From: Streptomyces sp. yr375
GTDB lineage: Bacteria; Actinomycetota; Actinomycetes; Streptomycetales; Streptomycetaceae
Direction of reading: 5' to 3'
DNA: 64,000 nt
Assembly: GCF_900110755.1 (NCBI RefSeq)
Contig: NZ_FOFF01000019.1
Coordinates: 62,001 to 126,000, forward strand
The notes beneath the pieces were generated by a model that was not told where the DNA came from, did not search any database, and saw only the letters and a list, made by a program, of their open reading frames with translations. Positions 7,883 through 16,760 of the stretch are shown here, in pieces (within the stretch, counting starts at the first letter, position 1; every line of letters starts with the position of its first letter). The position numbers were made by a program, and so were the translations under genes.

Positions 7883-9918
7883 ACGATCACCCCCGTGAAC
7901 CGGCTGTTCCCGGCCACGGCAGGCCGCGCCGGTGTCTCGCGGGCCGGGGCCAGCGCGAGGACCGCGCGGGCGATCGCGTCGGCGTCGCCCAGGGTCACCG
8001 AGTCCACGCCGGGGCGGACCCCGGCGGCGGTGACCCAGTGCACCGACTCGGTCGGGACGCCGTAGGCGAACCGGCGCGGGTGGGGCCGGCCCTGTCCGTC
8101 GACGAGCCGGCCGGGCCGCTCGGTGACGGACAGGCCGCCCGTCTCGTGGCGGACGCCGCACTCCCCGTCGACGTGGAACGGACGGCACTGCTCGGTGAGG
8201 AACAGGTGGCGCAGCAGCGGGTCGGCGGTGCGGCGCAGGTCGGGCGGGGGCAGTCGGGCCTCGATGAGGTGCCGGGACCGTATCGGCGGGCCGGGCACGA
8301 CGGTCGACCGGGCGACGAAGGCGGGGCGGTCGGTGTCGACGCGGATCTGGGTGCCGGGGCCGGTGAGTTCCAGGATCCCCGCCTCGATCAGCGCGATCAT
8401 CTCCTCGGTCCGGGTCACCGGGGGGCCGATGGAGAGGAACGCGTTGAGCGGGGTGAACCAGCCCTCCAGCTCGTCGAGATGCGAACCGCCCTCCAGACCG
8501 CCGTGGTCCACCACCAGCCGGACTTCGTTGCGCAGGTCCCGCAGGACGTCCAGCGCCGCCTTCAGCGGGCCGCTCACATTGCCCGCCCGCGCCTCCCGCA
8601 CGTCCTGCGCCAGGTAGTCGAGGAGCCAGTCGCGGAAGTCGTCGCGGTCGGCGAACGTCCGCCCGTGGCAGGGCCGGGCGAGACGCTCCCAGTCCCACCG
8701 GTCGGCGGGAGCGATGCCGAGGCCGTCGTGGTCTTCGTCGTCCAGGAGCGCCGCCCGGCGGCGCGGCGGCGCGGACAGATAGCGGTCGACGAACTCCTCC
8801 GCCCGGGCCGCCGTCGCCCCGCGCGCGGCCAGCAGCGTGCCGTAGTAGACGGCCTCCACCTCCGCCGCGACGAGCGGCCACACGTCGGCCCGGAACCGCA
8901 CCCGCTCACCGTCGCGGGACCGGTCGCGCAGCGCCGCGATCACCTCGGGCGTGAGCAGCCGCGGGGTGTGCCGGCCGAACGCGCCCTTCTCGTTCTCCCC
9001 GCGCGCGTGGTAAGGCACCCCGCGCCGGGAACTGGCGTACAGCCGCGGCTCGCGCCCGGAGGGCCGGTACACGAGCCGGTCCCCGACGCCGTCCCTGACC
9101 CGGTCGAAGGTTCCGCCGCGCCCGACGGTGAACAACGCCATGTAGTCGAAGAAGTTGAGGCCCAGGCCGCGCAGCAGCACCGGCTCGCCCGGCTCGACGC
9201 GGCCCGTGTCCACGTCGGCGGGATTGGCCGGCGGGACGTAGGCGAGGTGGTGGATACGGGCCAGGCTCGCCGTCCGTTCCTGGCGGGGCGTCAGTTGCGC
9301 GGGGAGATGCCCCTGCGCCAGGACGACGGCGTCCAGGTCGTGGATCCGGGTCCCGTCCGCCAGCCGCACCCCCTGGGGCCCGCCGGGCACGCCGTGCGTG
9401 TCCGCCATCGCGACGGCGCGCGAGCGGTGCACCGTGACGGTGACGTGCGCCGGGGCCCGCGCGACCACCCGCCGGAAACAGTCCCGCAGGTAGTGCCCGT
9501 AGAGGGCACGGGTGGGGTACGAGTCCGGGCCCAGCGCCCGGGCCTCGGCGACGACTGTCTCCTCGTACCCGCCCGGTTCCTCGCGGCGGGCCAGGCCGGC
9601 CGCCCACTCGTACAGGCTGGGGCCGGGCTCGATCGGGCCCTCGGTGCGCGTCGACGCGTCGGTGAAGACGGTGATCTGGGACGCCACGGTGTTGGTGAGC
9701 AGATGCCGGGACTGGTCGGTACGCCAGACGGCGCCCGCGCCCGGCGGGGCCGGGTCGACGACGTGCACGGTGACGGACGCGTGCGACGGCGCCGTCCGCT
9801 CGTTGGCGCACAGCCGCTCCAACAGGCACAGCCCGCGCGGTCCGGCGCCCACGAGACACACCGCCAAGTGCCCTTCGTCGTACCCCTCGTTGCGCCTCTC
9901 GTTCATGGTCACGCTCAT
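7879..9918 (-). CDS. creE: CreE-type FAD-dependent L-aspartate N-monooxygenase (nitrosuccinate-forming)
   Basis: A 679-residue FAD/NAD(P)-binding protein. The N-terminal dinucleotide fold shows LVGAGPRGLCLLERL (residues 22-36), followed by GAVWRTDQSRHLLTNT; RRGVPYHARGENEKG lies mid-protein. These are typical of the CreE/FzmM group. CreE oxidises the aspartate amine stepwise to nitrosuccinate, the substrate of CreD. Start at 9918 has GGGAG upstream; an inner ATG at 9906 has no Shine-Dalgarno. Both ends overlap neighbours in ATGA: the upstream monooxygenase gene and creD downstream. That coupling is the strongest sequence support for a dedicated nitrite-forming module. The substrate assignment rests on family knowledge, not on visible residues. 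Confidence 0.87.
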   Translation of the reverse strand: MSVTMNERRNEGYDEGHLAVCLVGAGPRGLCLLERLCANERTAPSHASVTVHVVDPAPPGAGAVWRTDQSRHLLTNTVASQITVFTDASTRTEGPIEPGPSLYEWAAGLARREEPGGYEETVVAEARALGPDSYPTRALYGHYLRDCFRRVVARAPAHVTVTVHRSRAVAMADTHGVPGGPQGVRLADGTRIHDLDAVVLAQGHLPAQLTPRQERTASLARIHHLAYVPPANPADVDTGRVEPGEPVLLRGLGLNFFDYMALFTVGRGGTFDRVRDGVGDRLVYRPSGREPRLYASSRRGVPYHARGENEKGAFGRHTPRLLTPEVIAALRDRSRDGERVRFRADVWPLVAAEVEAVYYGTLLAARGATAARAEEFVDRYLSAPPRRRAALLDDEDHDGLGIAPADRWDWERLARPCHGRTFADRDDFRDWLLDYLAQDVREARAGNVSGPLKAALDVLRDLRNEVRLVVDHGGLEGGSHLDELEGWFTPLNAFLSIGPPVTRTEEMIALIEAGILELTGPGTQIRVDTDRPAFVARSTVVPGPPIRSRHLIEARLPPPDLRRTADPLLRHLFLTEQCRPFHVDGECGVRHETGGLSVTERPGRLVDGQGRPHPRRFAYGVPTESVHWVTAAGVRPGVDSVTLGDADAIARAVLALAPARETPARPAVAGNSRFTGVIV

Positions 9919-11165
9919 CGGCGGACTCCCGCCGTGCCGAACTCGCGGGCTCCGTGCATCCAGGCCACATGGTCGTGCAGGGCCGTGCCGGACAGGGCCG
10001 ACAGCATCTCGTTCCTCGCTTTCGCTTCGGCTCCGGCCGGGTGCCACAGCCGGGTGCTCGCCCGGGCGGCGTGGGTGATCCGGGCGGTGCGCTCGTGCCG
10101 TACGGCGTGGTACTCCTCGAACCGTTCGGGGACGGCATCCGTGTCCTCGTCCAGCAGGTCGCCCAGGACGACGGCGTCCTCCAGGGCCTGGCAGGCGCCC
10201 TGGGCGGCGTAGTGCAGCATCGGGTGGGCTGCGTCGCCGAGGAGGGCGACGCGGCCGTCGGTCCAGCGGTCCACCGGGTCCCGGTCGACCAGCGACCACG
10301 ACCGCCAGTCCTCGCCCAGGGCCAGCAGCCGCCGCGCCGTCCCGTCCAGGTCGGCGAACGCGCGCCGCACCCGATCCCGGTCCACGGCGACCCCGGTGAA
10401 CGCCTCGGTGACCCCGTTCTCGACGCTCGGGGCGAGATTGAGATACCGGCCGCCGGCGATCGCGTAGTGCACGAAGTGCCGGCCCGGCCCCGCCCACCAG
10501 GTCACCGCGTTCCAGCGCAGCTCCTCGGGGACGCGCTCCATCGGGATGACCGTCCGGTACACGGTGATGCCCGCGACGCGCGGCGCGCCGTCGCCGACGA
10601 GCTGTCGTCGGATCGCCGAGCGGATGCCGTCGGCGCCGATCACCGCGTCCCCGGCGACCTGACCGCCGTCGGCCAGCAGGACGGTCGCGCCGGAGTCGTC
10701 CTGCCGGTAGCCGGTGGCCCGGCTGTCGGCCCGCAGTTCGATCGCGGGCGACCGGCGGCAGGCGTCCAGCAGCAGCCGGTGCAGCTCGGCGCGGTGGACG
10801 ACGACGTACGGATTCCCGAACCGGCTCCGGTAGACGCCGGTCAGCGGCATGCTCGCCACGTGGTCGCCGGTCACGCCGTCCATGAACCGCAGCTCGTCGA
10901 TGTGCACCGCACGGGCACGCACGGTGTCACCGAGCCCGAGCCGGTCAAGAGCATGCAGCCCGTTCGGCGCGAGCTGAATCCCGGCCCCGATCTCCGCGAA
11001 CTCGCTGGCTTGCTCCAACACGATGACCTGGTGGCCGTCGCTGTGCCTGGCACCGTGTCCGGCACTGTGCTCGGCCCGGGGCCCGTCCCTGTTTCCCGCT
11101 CGGGTGATGGCGAGGGCTGCTGCCAGGCCGCCGATGCCGCCTCCGACTATGACCGTCCTTGTCAT
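9915..11165 (-). CDS. FAD-dependent aromatic monooxygenase (salicylate-hydroxylase-like)
   Basis: 416 residues, group A flavoprotein monooxygenase. The N-terminal VIVGGGIGGLAAALAI binds FAD, VIGADGIRS is the DG motif, and VALLGDAAHPMLHYAAQGA is the GD motif. Family members use NAD(P)H and oxygen to hydroxylate electron-rich aromatic acids, sometimes with ipso loss of CO2. Here the likely substrate is 3-hydroxyanthranilate or its ligase- or diazo-derived form. CreL, a flavin monooxygenase of the cremeomycin cluster, is a functional parallel. Whether this enzyme decarboxylates cannot be read from the sequence. It sits 10 bases after the AMP-ligase gene and overlaps the creE-type start. Confidence 0.88.
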   Translation of the reverse strand: MTRTVIVGGGIGGLAAALAITRAGNRDGPRAEHSAGHGARHSDGHQVIVLEQASEFAEIGAGIQLAPNGLHALDRLGLGDTVRARAVHIDELRFMDGVTGDHVASMPLTGVYRSRFGNPYVVVHRAELHRLLLDACRRSPAIELRADSRATGYRQDDSGATVLLADGGQVAGDAVIGADGIRSAIRRQLVGDGAPRVAGITVYRTVIPMERVPEELRWNAVTWWAGPGRHFVHYAIAGGRYLNLAPSVENGVTEAFTGVAVDRDRVRRAFADLDGTARRLLALGEDWRSWSLVDRDPVDRWTDGRVALLGDAAHPMLHYAAQGACQALEDAVVLGDLLDEDTDAVPERFEEYHAVRHERTARITHAARASTRLWHPAGAEAKARNEMLSALSGTALHDHVAWMHGAREFGTAGVRR

Positions 11166-11175
11166 GCCGGCGCCC

Positions 11176-12750
11176 CTACTCGCCCGGACCGGGTGCCGCG
11201 GGCAGGCGCTTGGCGAGTTCGAGGCGCTTGATCTTCGTGGTGGCGGTCTGCGGGAGGTCCGTCAGACGCCACTGCACCGGTTCCGCCATCGCCGGCAGCC
11301 CGGCCACCGCGCCGCGCCACGCCTCCCGGTCGAGGGGCTTGTCGTCCTTGGTGCACACCACGGGGACGGCGGTGCCGCCCGCGTCCGGGATGATGATCAC
11401 CTCGGTCAGTTGGGCCAACTTCGCGAACAGGGCGTCCTCGACGGCGAGCGTGGAGCCGAACCCCGGGATGAGATCGACCTCGCGGTCGAGCAGGTGCAGA
11501 CACCCCCACCTCGTCCGGTAGCCGACGTCGCCCATCCGCCACCACCCGTCGCTGAGCTGCCGGTCGTAGCGCTCCTGCTCGCCCAGGTACGTCTTGATAC
11601 GTCCGTCGCTGCGCACCTCGATGTACCCCGGGTTGGACTCCGACGGCGGCTGCCCGTCGCGGCTGACCACCCGCACGTCGGTCATGCCGGGGAACGGCCG
11701 GCCCACACAGCGCCCGTCCGCCTCCGGGGCGTGCCGCCGGGTGAACGCGCGCACCACCGTGGGACCCACCTCGCTCTGCCCGTAGAGCTGCCCGAAGAGC
11801 GGCGCCCGGCGGCGCGAGGCGTGCAGCAGCCGGTGCACGGTACGCGGATGGATGGCGTCGAACGTACTGCTGAACAGCTTGACGTTGCCCAGCGGTTCAC
11901 GCGGATCGTCCGCCAGACTCTCCCACCGCATGAACGTGTTGGGATGCGCCTCCAGGATGCCCGGCCGGATCCGCGCGAAGAGATCGCCCGCCCGCACCGG
12001 ATCCGCGTCGGACAGCACCAGGATCGGGAAGCCCTTCAGCAACGAGATCGCCAGCGCGGTGAACAGCCGCGAGTGGACGAACGACACGTGCATCGCGATG
12101 GGTTCGCGCCCCCGGACGACCGGTTCGATCGCCAACCGCTGCGGACGGTAACGGGCTTGCAGCGTCCGGCCCGTGTGCACCGCCAGCTTGGGCACGCCGG
12201 TGGTCCCGGACGTGTGGGTGATCAGCGCCGGATGGTCGGCGGGCACGGTCACCGCGGCGACCCGGCGGACACCGGCGAAGTCCTCCAGTTCCACGGCGCG
12301 TTCGTGGTGACCGGAAGTGAGCAGGACGCTCTCCGCGAGGTCGAACACCGACTCCGGCAGCGACCCCTCCAACGTGACCTGGTCGGTGACCAGGTGCGGC
12401 CGGTCCGCGCGCCGCATCAACTCGGCCACCGTGTCGCCGTCGAGCTGCGGCGACAGCAGTACGGGCACCGCGCCGATACGGCTGATCGCGCAGGCCAGCA
12501 GCGTGATGTCGAAACTGTCGGACTTGTGGACGACGACACGGTCGCCGGGCTTGACCGTCGCCTCCCAGAGCCGCGAGGCCAGGTCGGCCACCAGATCGGC
12601 CAGCTCCGGCACGGTGGCCCGGCGGCCCAGGTCCGGGGCCAGGTCGAGATCGTGGTCGAGGATCAGCACGTTCGCCGGATGCCGGGACGCCGCACGTTCG
12701 AAGAGCGTCCCCAGCCGGATTCCATGGTTCGCAATGCGCTGCAACAGCAT
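11176..12750 (-). CDS. AMP-dependent ligase of the ANL superfamily, candidate CreM-like diazotase
   Basis: 524 residues with ANL-superfamily core motifs. ITHTSGTTGVPKLAV is the P-loop, YGQSEVGPT is A5, GDVGYRTRWG is A7, DREVDLIPG is A8, and the C-terminal TTKIKRLELAK carries the likely A10 lysine. The family adenylates carboxylates to acyl-CoA or acyl-carrier products. A branch seen in diazo clusters (CreM) instead uses ATP and nitrite to diazotise an aryl amine. Being the first gene of the operon that ends in the nitrite-forming pair makes diazotisation of 3-hydroxyanthranilate the leading hypothesis. Ordinary carboxylate activation remains possible. The GAAGG ribosome site fits the ATG at 12750. 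Confidence 0.85.
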   Translation of the reverse strand: MLLQRIANHGIRLGTLFERAASRHPANVLILDHDLDLAPDLGRRATVPELADLVADLASRLWEATVKPGDRVVVHKSDSFDITLLACAISRIGAVPVLLSPQLDGDTVAELMRRADRPHLVTDQVTLEGSLPESVFDLAESVLLTSGHHERAVELEDFAGVRRVAAVTVPADHPALITHTSGTTGVPKLAVHTGRTLQARYRPQRLAIEPVVRGREPIAMHVSFVHSRLFTALAISLLKGFPILVLSDADPVRAGDLFARIRPGILEAHPNTFMRWESLADDPREPLGNVKLFSSTFDAIHPRTVHRLLHASRRRAPLFGQLYGQSEVGPTVVRAFTRRHAPEADGRCVGRPFPGMTDVRVVSRDGQPPSESNPGYIEVRSDGRIKTYLGEQERYDRQLSDGWWRMGDVGYRTRWGCLHLLDREVDLIPGFGSTLAVEDALFAKLAQLTEVIIIPDAGGTAVPVVCTKDDKPLDREAWRGAVAGLPAMAEPVQWRLTDLPQTATTKIKRLELAKRLPAAPGPGE

Positions 12751-12816
12751 CTGTCCGCCTTCGCTTCTTCTCGCTCAGTCCTTCTGGATCGGTTCATCCG
12801 GATCTGTTCTTCCGGA

Positions 12817-13377
12817 TCAGTTCTTCTCGATGACCTGCTTGATCCGCTGGACCGTGGCCGTGAGGTCCGCGGTGAGCTTGGCCGTCCAGTCCCGGAAGAA
12901 CGTCTGCCGCTGCGCCGGATCCATGTCGGCGGTGATGCCACGGATGCCCTCGGTGGGCCTGCCCATCCAGAAGCGGTGTACGAGGACGCAGCCGCCGTCG
13001 CCCGCCGCCCGCAGCTCGAACGACCAGACGCTCTCCTGCCGTTGCCCGGCACGGTCCCGGATCGCCCAGCGGATCACCCGCCCCGGCTCGGCCTCGACGA
13101 TCTCGGACTCGGTGCTCCACTCGCCGCGCACGACGGGCGCCCACGCGACGACGTCCTCGGGCCGGTGGTTCTCCCCGCGGAACACCGCGCCCACCGTCGC
13201 CGGGGTGCCGGAGATCCACTGCCCGCCGGTGCACTCGACGCTCCACTCGCCACTGCGTGGCAGGTCGCTGACGGTGGCGTACACGTCGTCCGGCGAGACG
13301 GCGATCCGCGTTTCGGCGCTGACCTGGAAGAGGGGAGTGTTCTGGGGCGCGGTGTTCTCAAGTTCGGTAGCAGTCAT
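12817..13377 (-). CDS. SRPBCC (START/polyketide-cyclase-like) family protein
   Basis: About 186 residues with the SRPBCC pattern: an N-terminal strand followed by AETRIAVSPDDVYATVSDL, a GEWS segment, a middle beta region, and a C-terminal amphipathic helix (WTAKLTADLTATVQRIKQ). Such folds bind hydrophobic or aromatic ligands in a deep pocket and can act as cyclases, aromatases or simple binders. It lies 66 bases upstream of the AMP-ligase on the same strand and is probably co-transcribed. The function in this cluster is unknown; guiding cyclisation or protecting a reactive intermediate would fit. ATG 13377 was chosen over GTG 13401; neither has a clear Shine-Dalgarno. Confidence 0.8.
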   Translation of the reverse strand: MTATELENTAPQNTPLFQVSAETRIAVSPDDVYATVSDLPRSGEWSVECTGGQWISGTPATVGAVFRGENHRPEDVVAWAPVVRGEWSTESEIVEAEPGRVIRWAIRDRAGQRQESVWSFELRAAGDGGCVLVHRFWMGRPTEGIRGITADMDPAQRQTFFRDWTAKLTADLTATVQRIKQVIEKN

Positions 13378-13547
13378 GGCCGGAAGCGTCGCCAGTTGCA
13401 CGGAACCCGGTCAACGGAACCCGGCCGGGTCCGTCAAGTCGACGGGGAGGAAGGGGAGTACGGCAGGGCATGCCTGAACATCCGCTGTGCTGTGAAGTAT
13501 TGACGGACAGTCAGACATGGTCCGGTAAGTGGGCGGCCAGACAGGCT

Positions 13548-14552
13548 TCAGACGGCGTCGAGGTCCGGGCGCAAGACGACCCGCCTGCCGTGCAGTTGGC
13601 CCCGTTCCAGACGGGCGTGCACCTCGGCGGCGGCGCTCAGCGGGGCTTCCTCGACGGACCGGGACCGCAGCCGCCCCCGCGCCAGCAGCCGGTTCAACGT
13701 GCGTGCGGCGTCCGCGAGTTCGGCGGTCGTGGCGCGCGAGATGACGAACCCGGTGACGGACCCGTCCTTGAGATAGAGCGGCCCCACGGGAAGCACGGGA
13801 CGCGACCGGAGACCGGCGAGCACCACGACCCGCCCACGGAAGGCGAGCAGGTCGACGACGGTCTCCAGGTCGTTCCAGCCGGCCGCGTCGACGACCAGGT
13901 CGAACCCGTCGGGAGCGAACTCCCGGCACCGGTCGGCGAGTTCGGGATCGCGGTAGTCGACGAACCCCTCCGCCCCGAGGCCCCGGCAGTACTGCTCGTC
14001 GTCGGCGCGGGCGGTCGCCAGCACCCGCGCGCCCGCCTCGGCGGCGAGGACGACGGCCGCGCCGCCCACGTTCCCGCCGGCGCCGACGACGAGGACGTTC
14101 TCCCCGGCACGCAGCGCGCCACGGGTGAACAGCGCGAGATACGCCGTGGCCGCCGGATGCAGCACGGGCGCCGCGTCCGTCGGGGAGACCCCGTCCGGCA
14201 GGCGGTACAGCCGGTCGACCGGCACCACCACCCGCTCCGCCGCCGCCCCCTGCCGTCCACCGTGACCGAGACTGTTGCACCACACGACGTCCCCCACGGC
14301 GAAGCCGCTCACCCCCGCGCCGGTGGCGGCGACCGTGCCGACCACGTCCCGTCCGACGACGAACGGAAAGGTCACCGGCGTCCGCCAGGCCCCGGAACGG
14401 ACGAAGGTGTCCACCGGGTTGACCGTCGTGGCGACGACGTCGACCACCACGTCGGTCGGCCCCCCGACGGGCGGGGCAAGTTCACCGAACCGAATACCGT
14501 CCGCCGACCCGAACCCCTCTATATACGCAGCCTTCATGTACGCAGCCTTCAT
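13548..14552 (-). CDS. Zinc-independent quinone oxidoreductase / MDR-family NADPH reductase
   Basis: About 334 residues of the medium-chain reductase superfamily: VNPVDTFVRSG and FVVGRDVVGTV in the catalytic domain, and NVLVVGAGGNVGGAAV as the Rossmann glycine motif. Catalytic zinc ligands are absent, as in the NADPH:quinone oxidoreductase branch. It may reduce a quinoid or diazo-quinoid product of the cluster or protect the host; this is inference. The start is ambiguous. A 15-base unit beginning ATGAAGGCTGCG is tandemly duplicated, giving ATGs at 14552 and 14537, and another ATG occurs at 14561. Homologues generally begin MKAAYI, which would fit 14537. Confidence 0.82.
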   Translation of the reverse strand: MKAAYMKAAYIEGFGSADGIRFGELAPPVGGPTDVVVDVVATTVNPVDTFVRSGAWRTPVTFPFVVGRDVVGTVAATGAGVSGFAVGDVVWCNSLGHGGRQGAAAERVVVPVDRLYRLPDGVSPTDAAPVLHPAATAYLALFTRGALRAGENVLVVGAGGNVGGAAVVLAAEAGARVLATARADDEQYCRGLGAEGFVDYRDPELADRCREFAPDGFDLVVDAAGWNDLETVVDLLAFRGRVVVLAGLRSRPVLPVGPLYLKDGSVTGFVISRATTAELADAARTLNRLLARGRLRSRSVEEAPLSAAAEVHARLERGQLHGRRVVLRPDLDAV

Positions 14553-14704
14553 GGCGCGCATGCTGCCACGGGCCCGGCACCGCAGACGGCCGACGCCGAG
14601 TCACTTTGTCACCAACGCCAGCTACCAGCGACGGTCACCAGCGCCAGTCACCAGCCGCCGTCACCACCGCCTGTCGTCGGCGCCCCGCGCCGCCCCGCGA
14701 CCCG

Positions 14705-15373
14705 TCAGGCCAGCCCCGCGTAGTGCACGGTCAGCGCGATCTGCACCCGGTTGGTGAGCTCCAGCTTGGTGAGAATGTGCGAGACATGGGCCTTGACCGT
14801 GGCCAGGCTCATGTACAGCTCGGCCGCGATCTCCGCGTTGGTCCTGCCCTGCCCGACCGCCACCGCGACCTCCCGTTCCCGCTCGCCCAGCCGGTCGAGT
14901 CGGACGCGGGCCTCGTGCGACTCCGGCCGCCAGTCCGCCCCGCTGCTCCGGGTGACCCGCGCGATGAGCTGCTCGGTCACCGCGGGGGACAGCACCGGCT
15001 CACCCGCCGCCACTCTGCGCACCGCCGTGACGATCTCGGCGGGCGGGGTGTGCTTGAGCAGGAAACCGGCCGCGCCGGCGCGCAACGCGCCGAGGACCTG
15101 TTCGTCGTCCTTGAACGTCGTCAGCATCACGACGGCGGGCGGCTCGGGCCGGGCACGGAGCAGCCGGGTCGCCGCCAGGCCGTCCACGCCGGGCATCCGG
15201 ATGTCCATCAGCACCAGGTCGGGGGCGTGCTCGTCGACCAGCGCGGGCACCTCGCCGCCGTCACCCGCCTCGGCGACGACCTCGATGTCGTCCGCGCCGC
15301 CCAGCATCAGGCGGAGTCCCGCGCGGACCAGCGGGTCGTCGTCGACGAGCAGCACACGGATCATGCGGATCAT
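14705..15373 (-). CDS. NarL/FixJ-type two-component response regulator
   Basis: 222 residues. An N-terminal receiver domain has LLVDDDPLV and the phospho-acceptor Asp in LVLMDIRMP. The C-terminal LuxR-type helix-turn-helix (GERERE, VGQGRTNAEIAAELYMS, ATVKAHVSHIL) is complete. The start overlaps the stop of the kinase gene in an ATGA, so the pair is coupled. Divergent orientation to the ABC transporter genes suggests that it controls the exporter, as is common for DesK/DesR-like pairs beside drug exporters in Streptomyces. Confidence 0.92.
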   Translation of the reverse strand: MIRMIRVLLVDDDPLVRAGLRLMLGGADDIEVVAEAGDGGEVPALVDEHAPDLVLMDIRMPGVDGLAATRLLRARPEPPAVVMLTTFKDDEQVLGALRAGAAGFLLKHTPPAEIVTAVRRVAAGEPVLSPAVTEQLIARVTRSSGADWRPESHEARVRLDRLGEREREVAVAVGQGRTNAEIAAELYMSLATVKAHVSHILTKLELTNRVQIALTVHYAGLA

Positions 15374-16581
15374 GGGGGCCAGGGTAGCCAGGCCCGCAGT
15401 ACGTAGTCCGCGTCGGCCCTGCCGTGGCTGAACCTGCCACCGGCCAGCGTGACGCGTTCCGCCAGGCCGATCAGCCCCTGCCCGGCACCCGGGATGCCGT
15501 CGCGCGCGGCACCTCGTCCGGCCGGATTGGACATCTCCAGAGTGAGCCCGTCACCGGGCCCGCCCGCCACCGTGATCCTGACCGGCGAACCCTGGGCGTG
15601 CTTACGGGCGTTGGTCAGTCCTTCCTGCACGAACCGGTAGGCCGTGAGCCCGGCGACCCCCGTCGGCCCGCCGCCCGCCTCGACGCCGCCCGTGTCGAGG
15701 TCGACCCGCATGTCGAGGTCGACGCGCATACCGGCGTCCTGCGACTCCTCGACCAGGTCGGGCACGTCGGCAAGACCGGTCCGCGGCGGCCGGGCCCCGT
15801 CCACGAGAGAGCCCTCGGCCGGTGAACGCAACACCTGGAGCACCACCTGCAGATCCTCCAGCGCCTGGTGCGCGCTCTCCCGGATCACGGCGGCGGCGCG
15901 GGCGGTCTCCCGCGCGGACACCCCGGAGTTGAACTCCAGCGCCCCCGCGTGGACGCTCAGCAGGGACAGCCGGTGGGCCAGGACGTCGTGCATCTCCCGC
16001 GCGATGTCCTCCCTGGCCTGCCCCTGGGCCCGTCGCACCCGCAACACGGCCTCCGCCTCGGCCCGTTCGGCGCGCTCGCCCAGGGAGCGGACGAACAGCC
16101 CCCAGCCGACGGCGGCGGCGATCAGCACCGCCACGATCACCGCGTTCGCGATCCGCGTCCCGGAGGCGTAGGGGTTCAGTACGAAGTAGACGGGCAGCGG
16201 CAGCAGCGCCGACCCGGCGACGGCCAGGATGGTGCGCGGCGGCCTGAGGGCGGCGACCGTGAACAGCGCCACGACCAGAGGCACCACGGCCGGACTGACG
16301 ATCGCGCAGGCCACGGCCACGCCCGCGACGACGGTCGGCCACCGCCTGCGCCACCCCAGCAGCCCGATGGCCACCAGGGAGACCGGGTTCACCTCCCAGG
16401 AGATCCCGGACAGCGCCGGCAACGACAGGCTCAGCGTGCCGAACGGCCATGTCCCGGAACCGAGTTCAGGACCCAGCGCCAGATTCCCCCTGCTCTGGAC
16501 GGGGGAGAGGGCCGCCGACAGCACCAGGGCCAGCACGACGACGCCCAGGTCGATGACTTTCTCACGCCGGTAACCGCTCAC
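15370..16581 (-). CDS. DesK-like sensor histidine kinase
   Basis: About 403 residues. Several hydrophobic N-terminal membrane segments (for example LGVVVLALVLSAAL and TVVAGVAVACAIVSPAVV) precede a HisKA_3 dimerisation domain with the phosphorylated His in REDIAREMHDVLAHRLSLL and an ATPase domain with RFVQEGLTNARKHA. The GTG at 16581 was chosen because the 28 residues upstream of it look non-coding; the longer form would start at 16665. No Shine-Dalgarno is obvious, so the transcript may be leaderless. It pairs with the downstream response regulator. Confidence 0.9.
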   Translation of the reverse strand: MSGYRREKVIDLGVVVLALVLSAALSPVQSRGNLALGPELGSGTWPFGTLSLSLPALSGISWEVNPVSLVAIGLLGWRRRWPTVVAGVAVACAIVSPAVVPLVVALFTVAALRPPRTILAVAGSALLPLPVYFVLNPYASGTRIANAVIVAVLIAAAVGWGLFVRSLGERAERAEAEAVLRVRRAQGQAREDIAREMHDVLAHRLSLLSVHAGALEFNSGVSARETARAAAVIRESAHQALEDLQVVLQVLRSPAEGSLVDGARPPRTGLADVPDLVEESQDAGMRVDLDMRVDLDTGGVEAGGGPTGVAGLTAYRFVQEGLTNARKHAQGSPVRITVAGGPGDGLTLEMSNPAGRGAARDGIPGAGQGLIGLAERVTLAGGRFSHGRADADYVLRAWLPWPP

Positions 16582-16621
16582 GAGCGCAAATGTAGAGCGG
16601 CGGCCGAGGGCTGCCCAGAGA

Positions 16622-16653
16622 CTTTGGTCTAGCGACCGCGGTACGCCTTTGGT
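16622..16653. promoter_or_regulatory. Direct repeats CTTTGGT between kinase and ABC genes
   Basis: Two copies of CTTTGGT (16622-16628 and 16647-16653) lie 25 bases apart in the divergent region between the two-component operon and the ABC operon. Spacing of about two and a half turns is compatible with a regulator dimer. Assignment to the adjacent regulator is inference. Confidence 0.35.
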
Positions 16654-16760
16654 AGGCGCGAGCACCGACTTTGCGCCGAAGCCACCCGCAGACCGGCACT
16701 TCTAGCGTTCAGGAAGTCACCCCGCACGTCTTCCGCACGCCTCCCACGAAGGGCCCGGCC

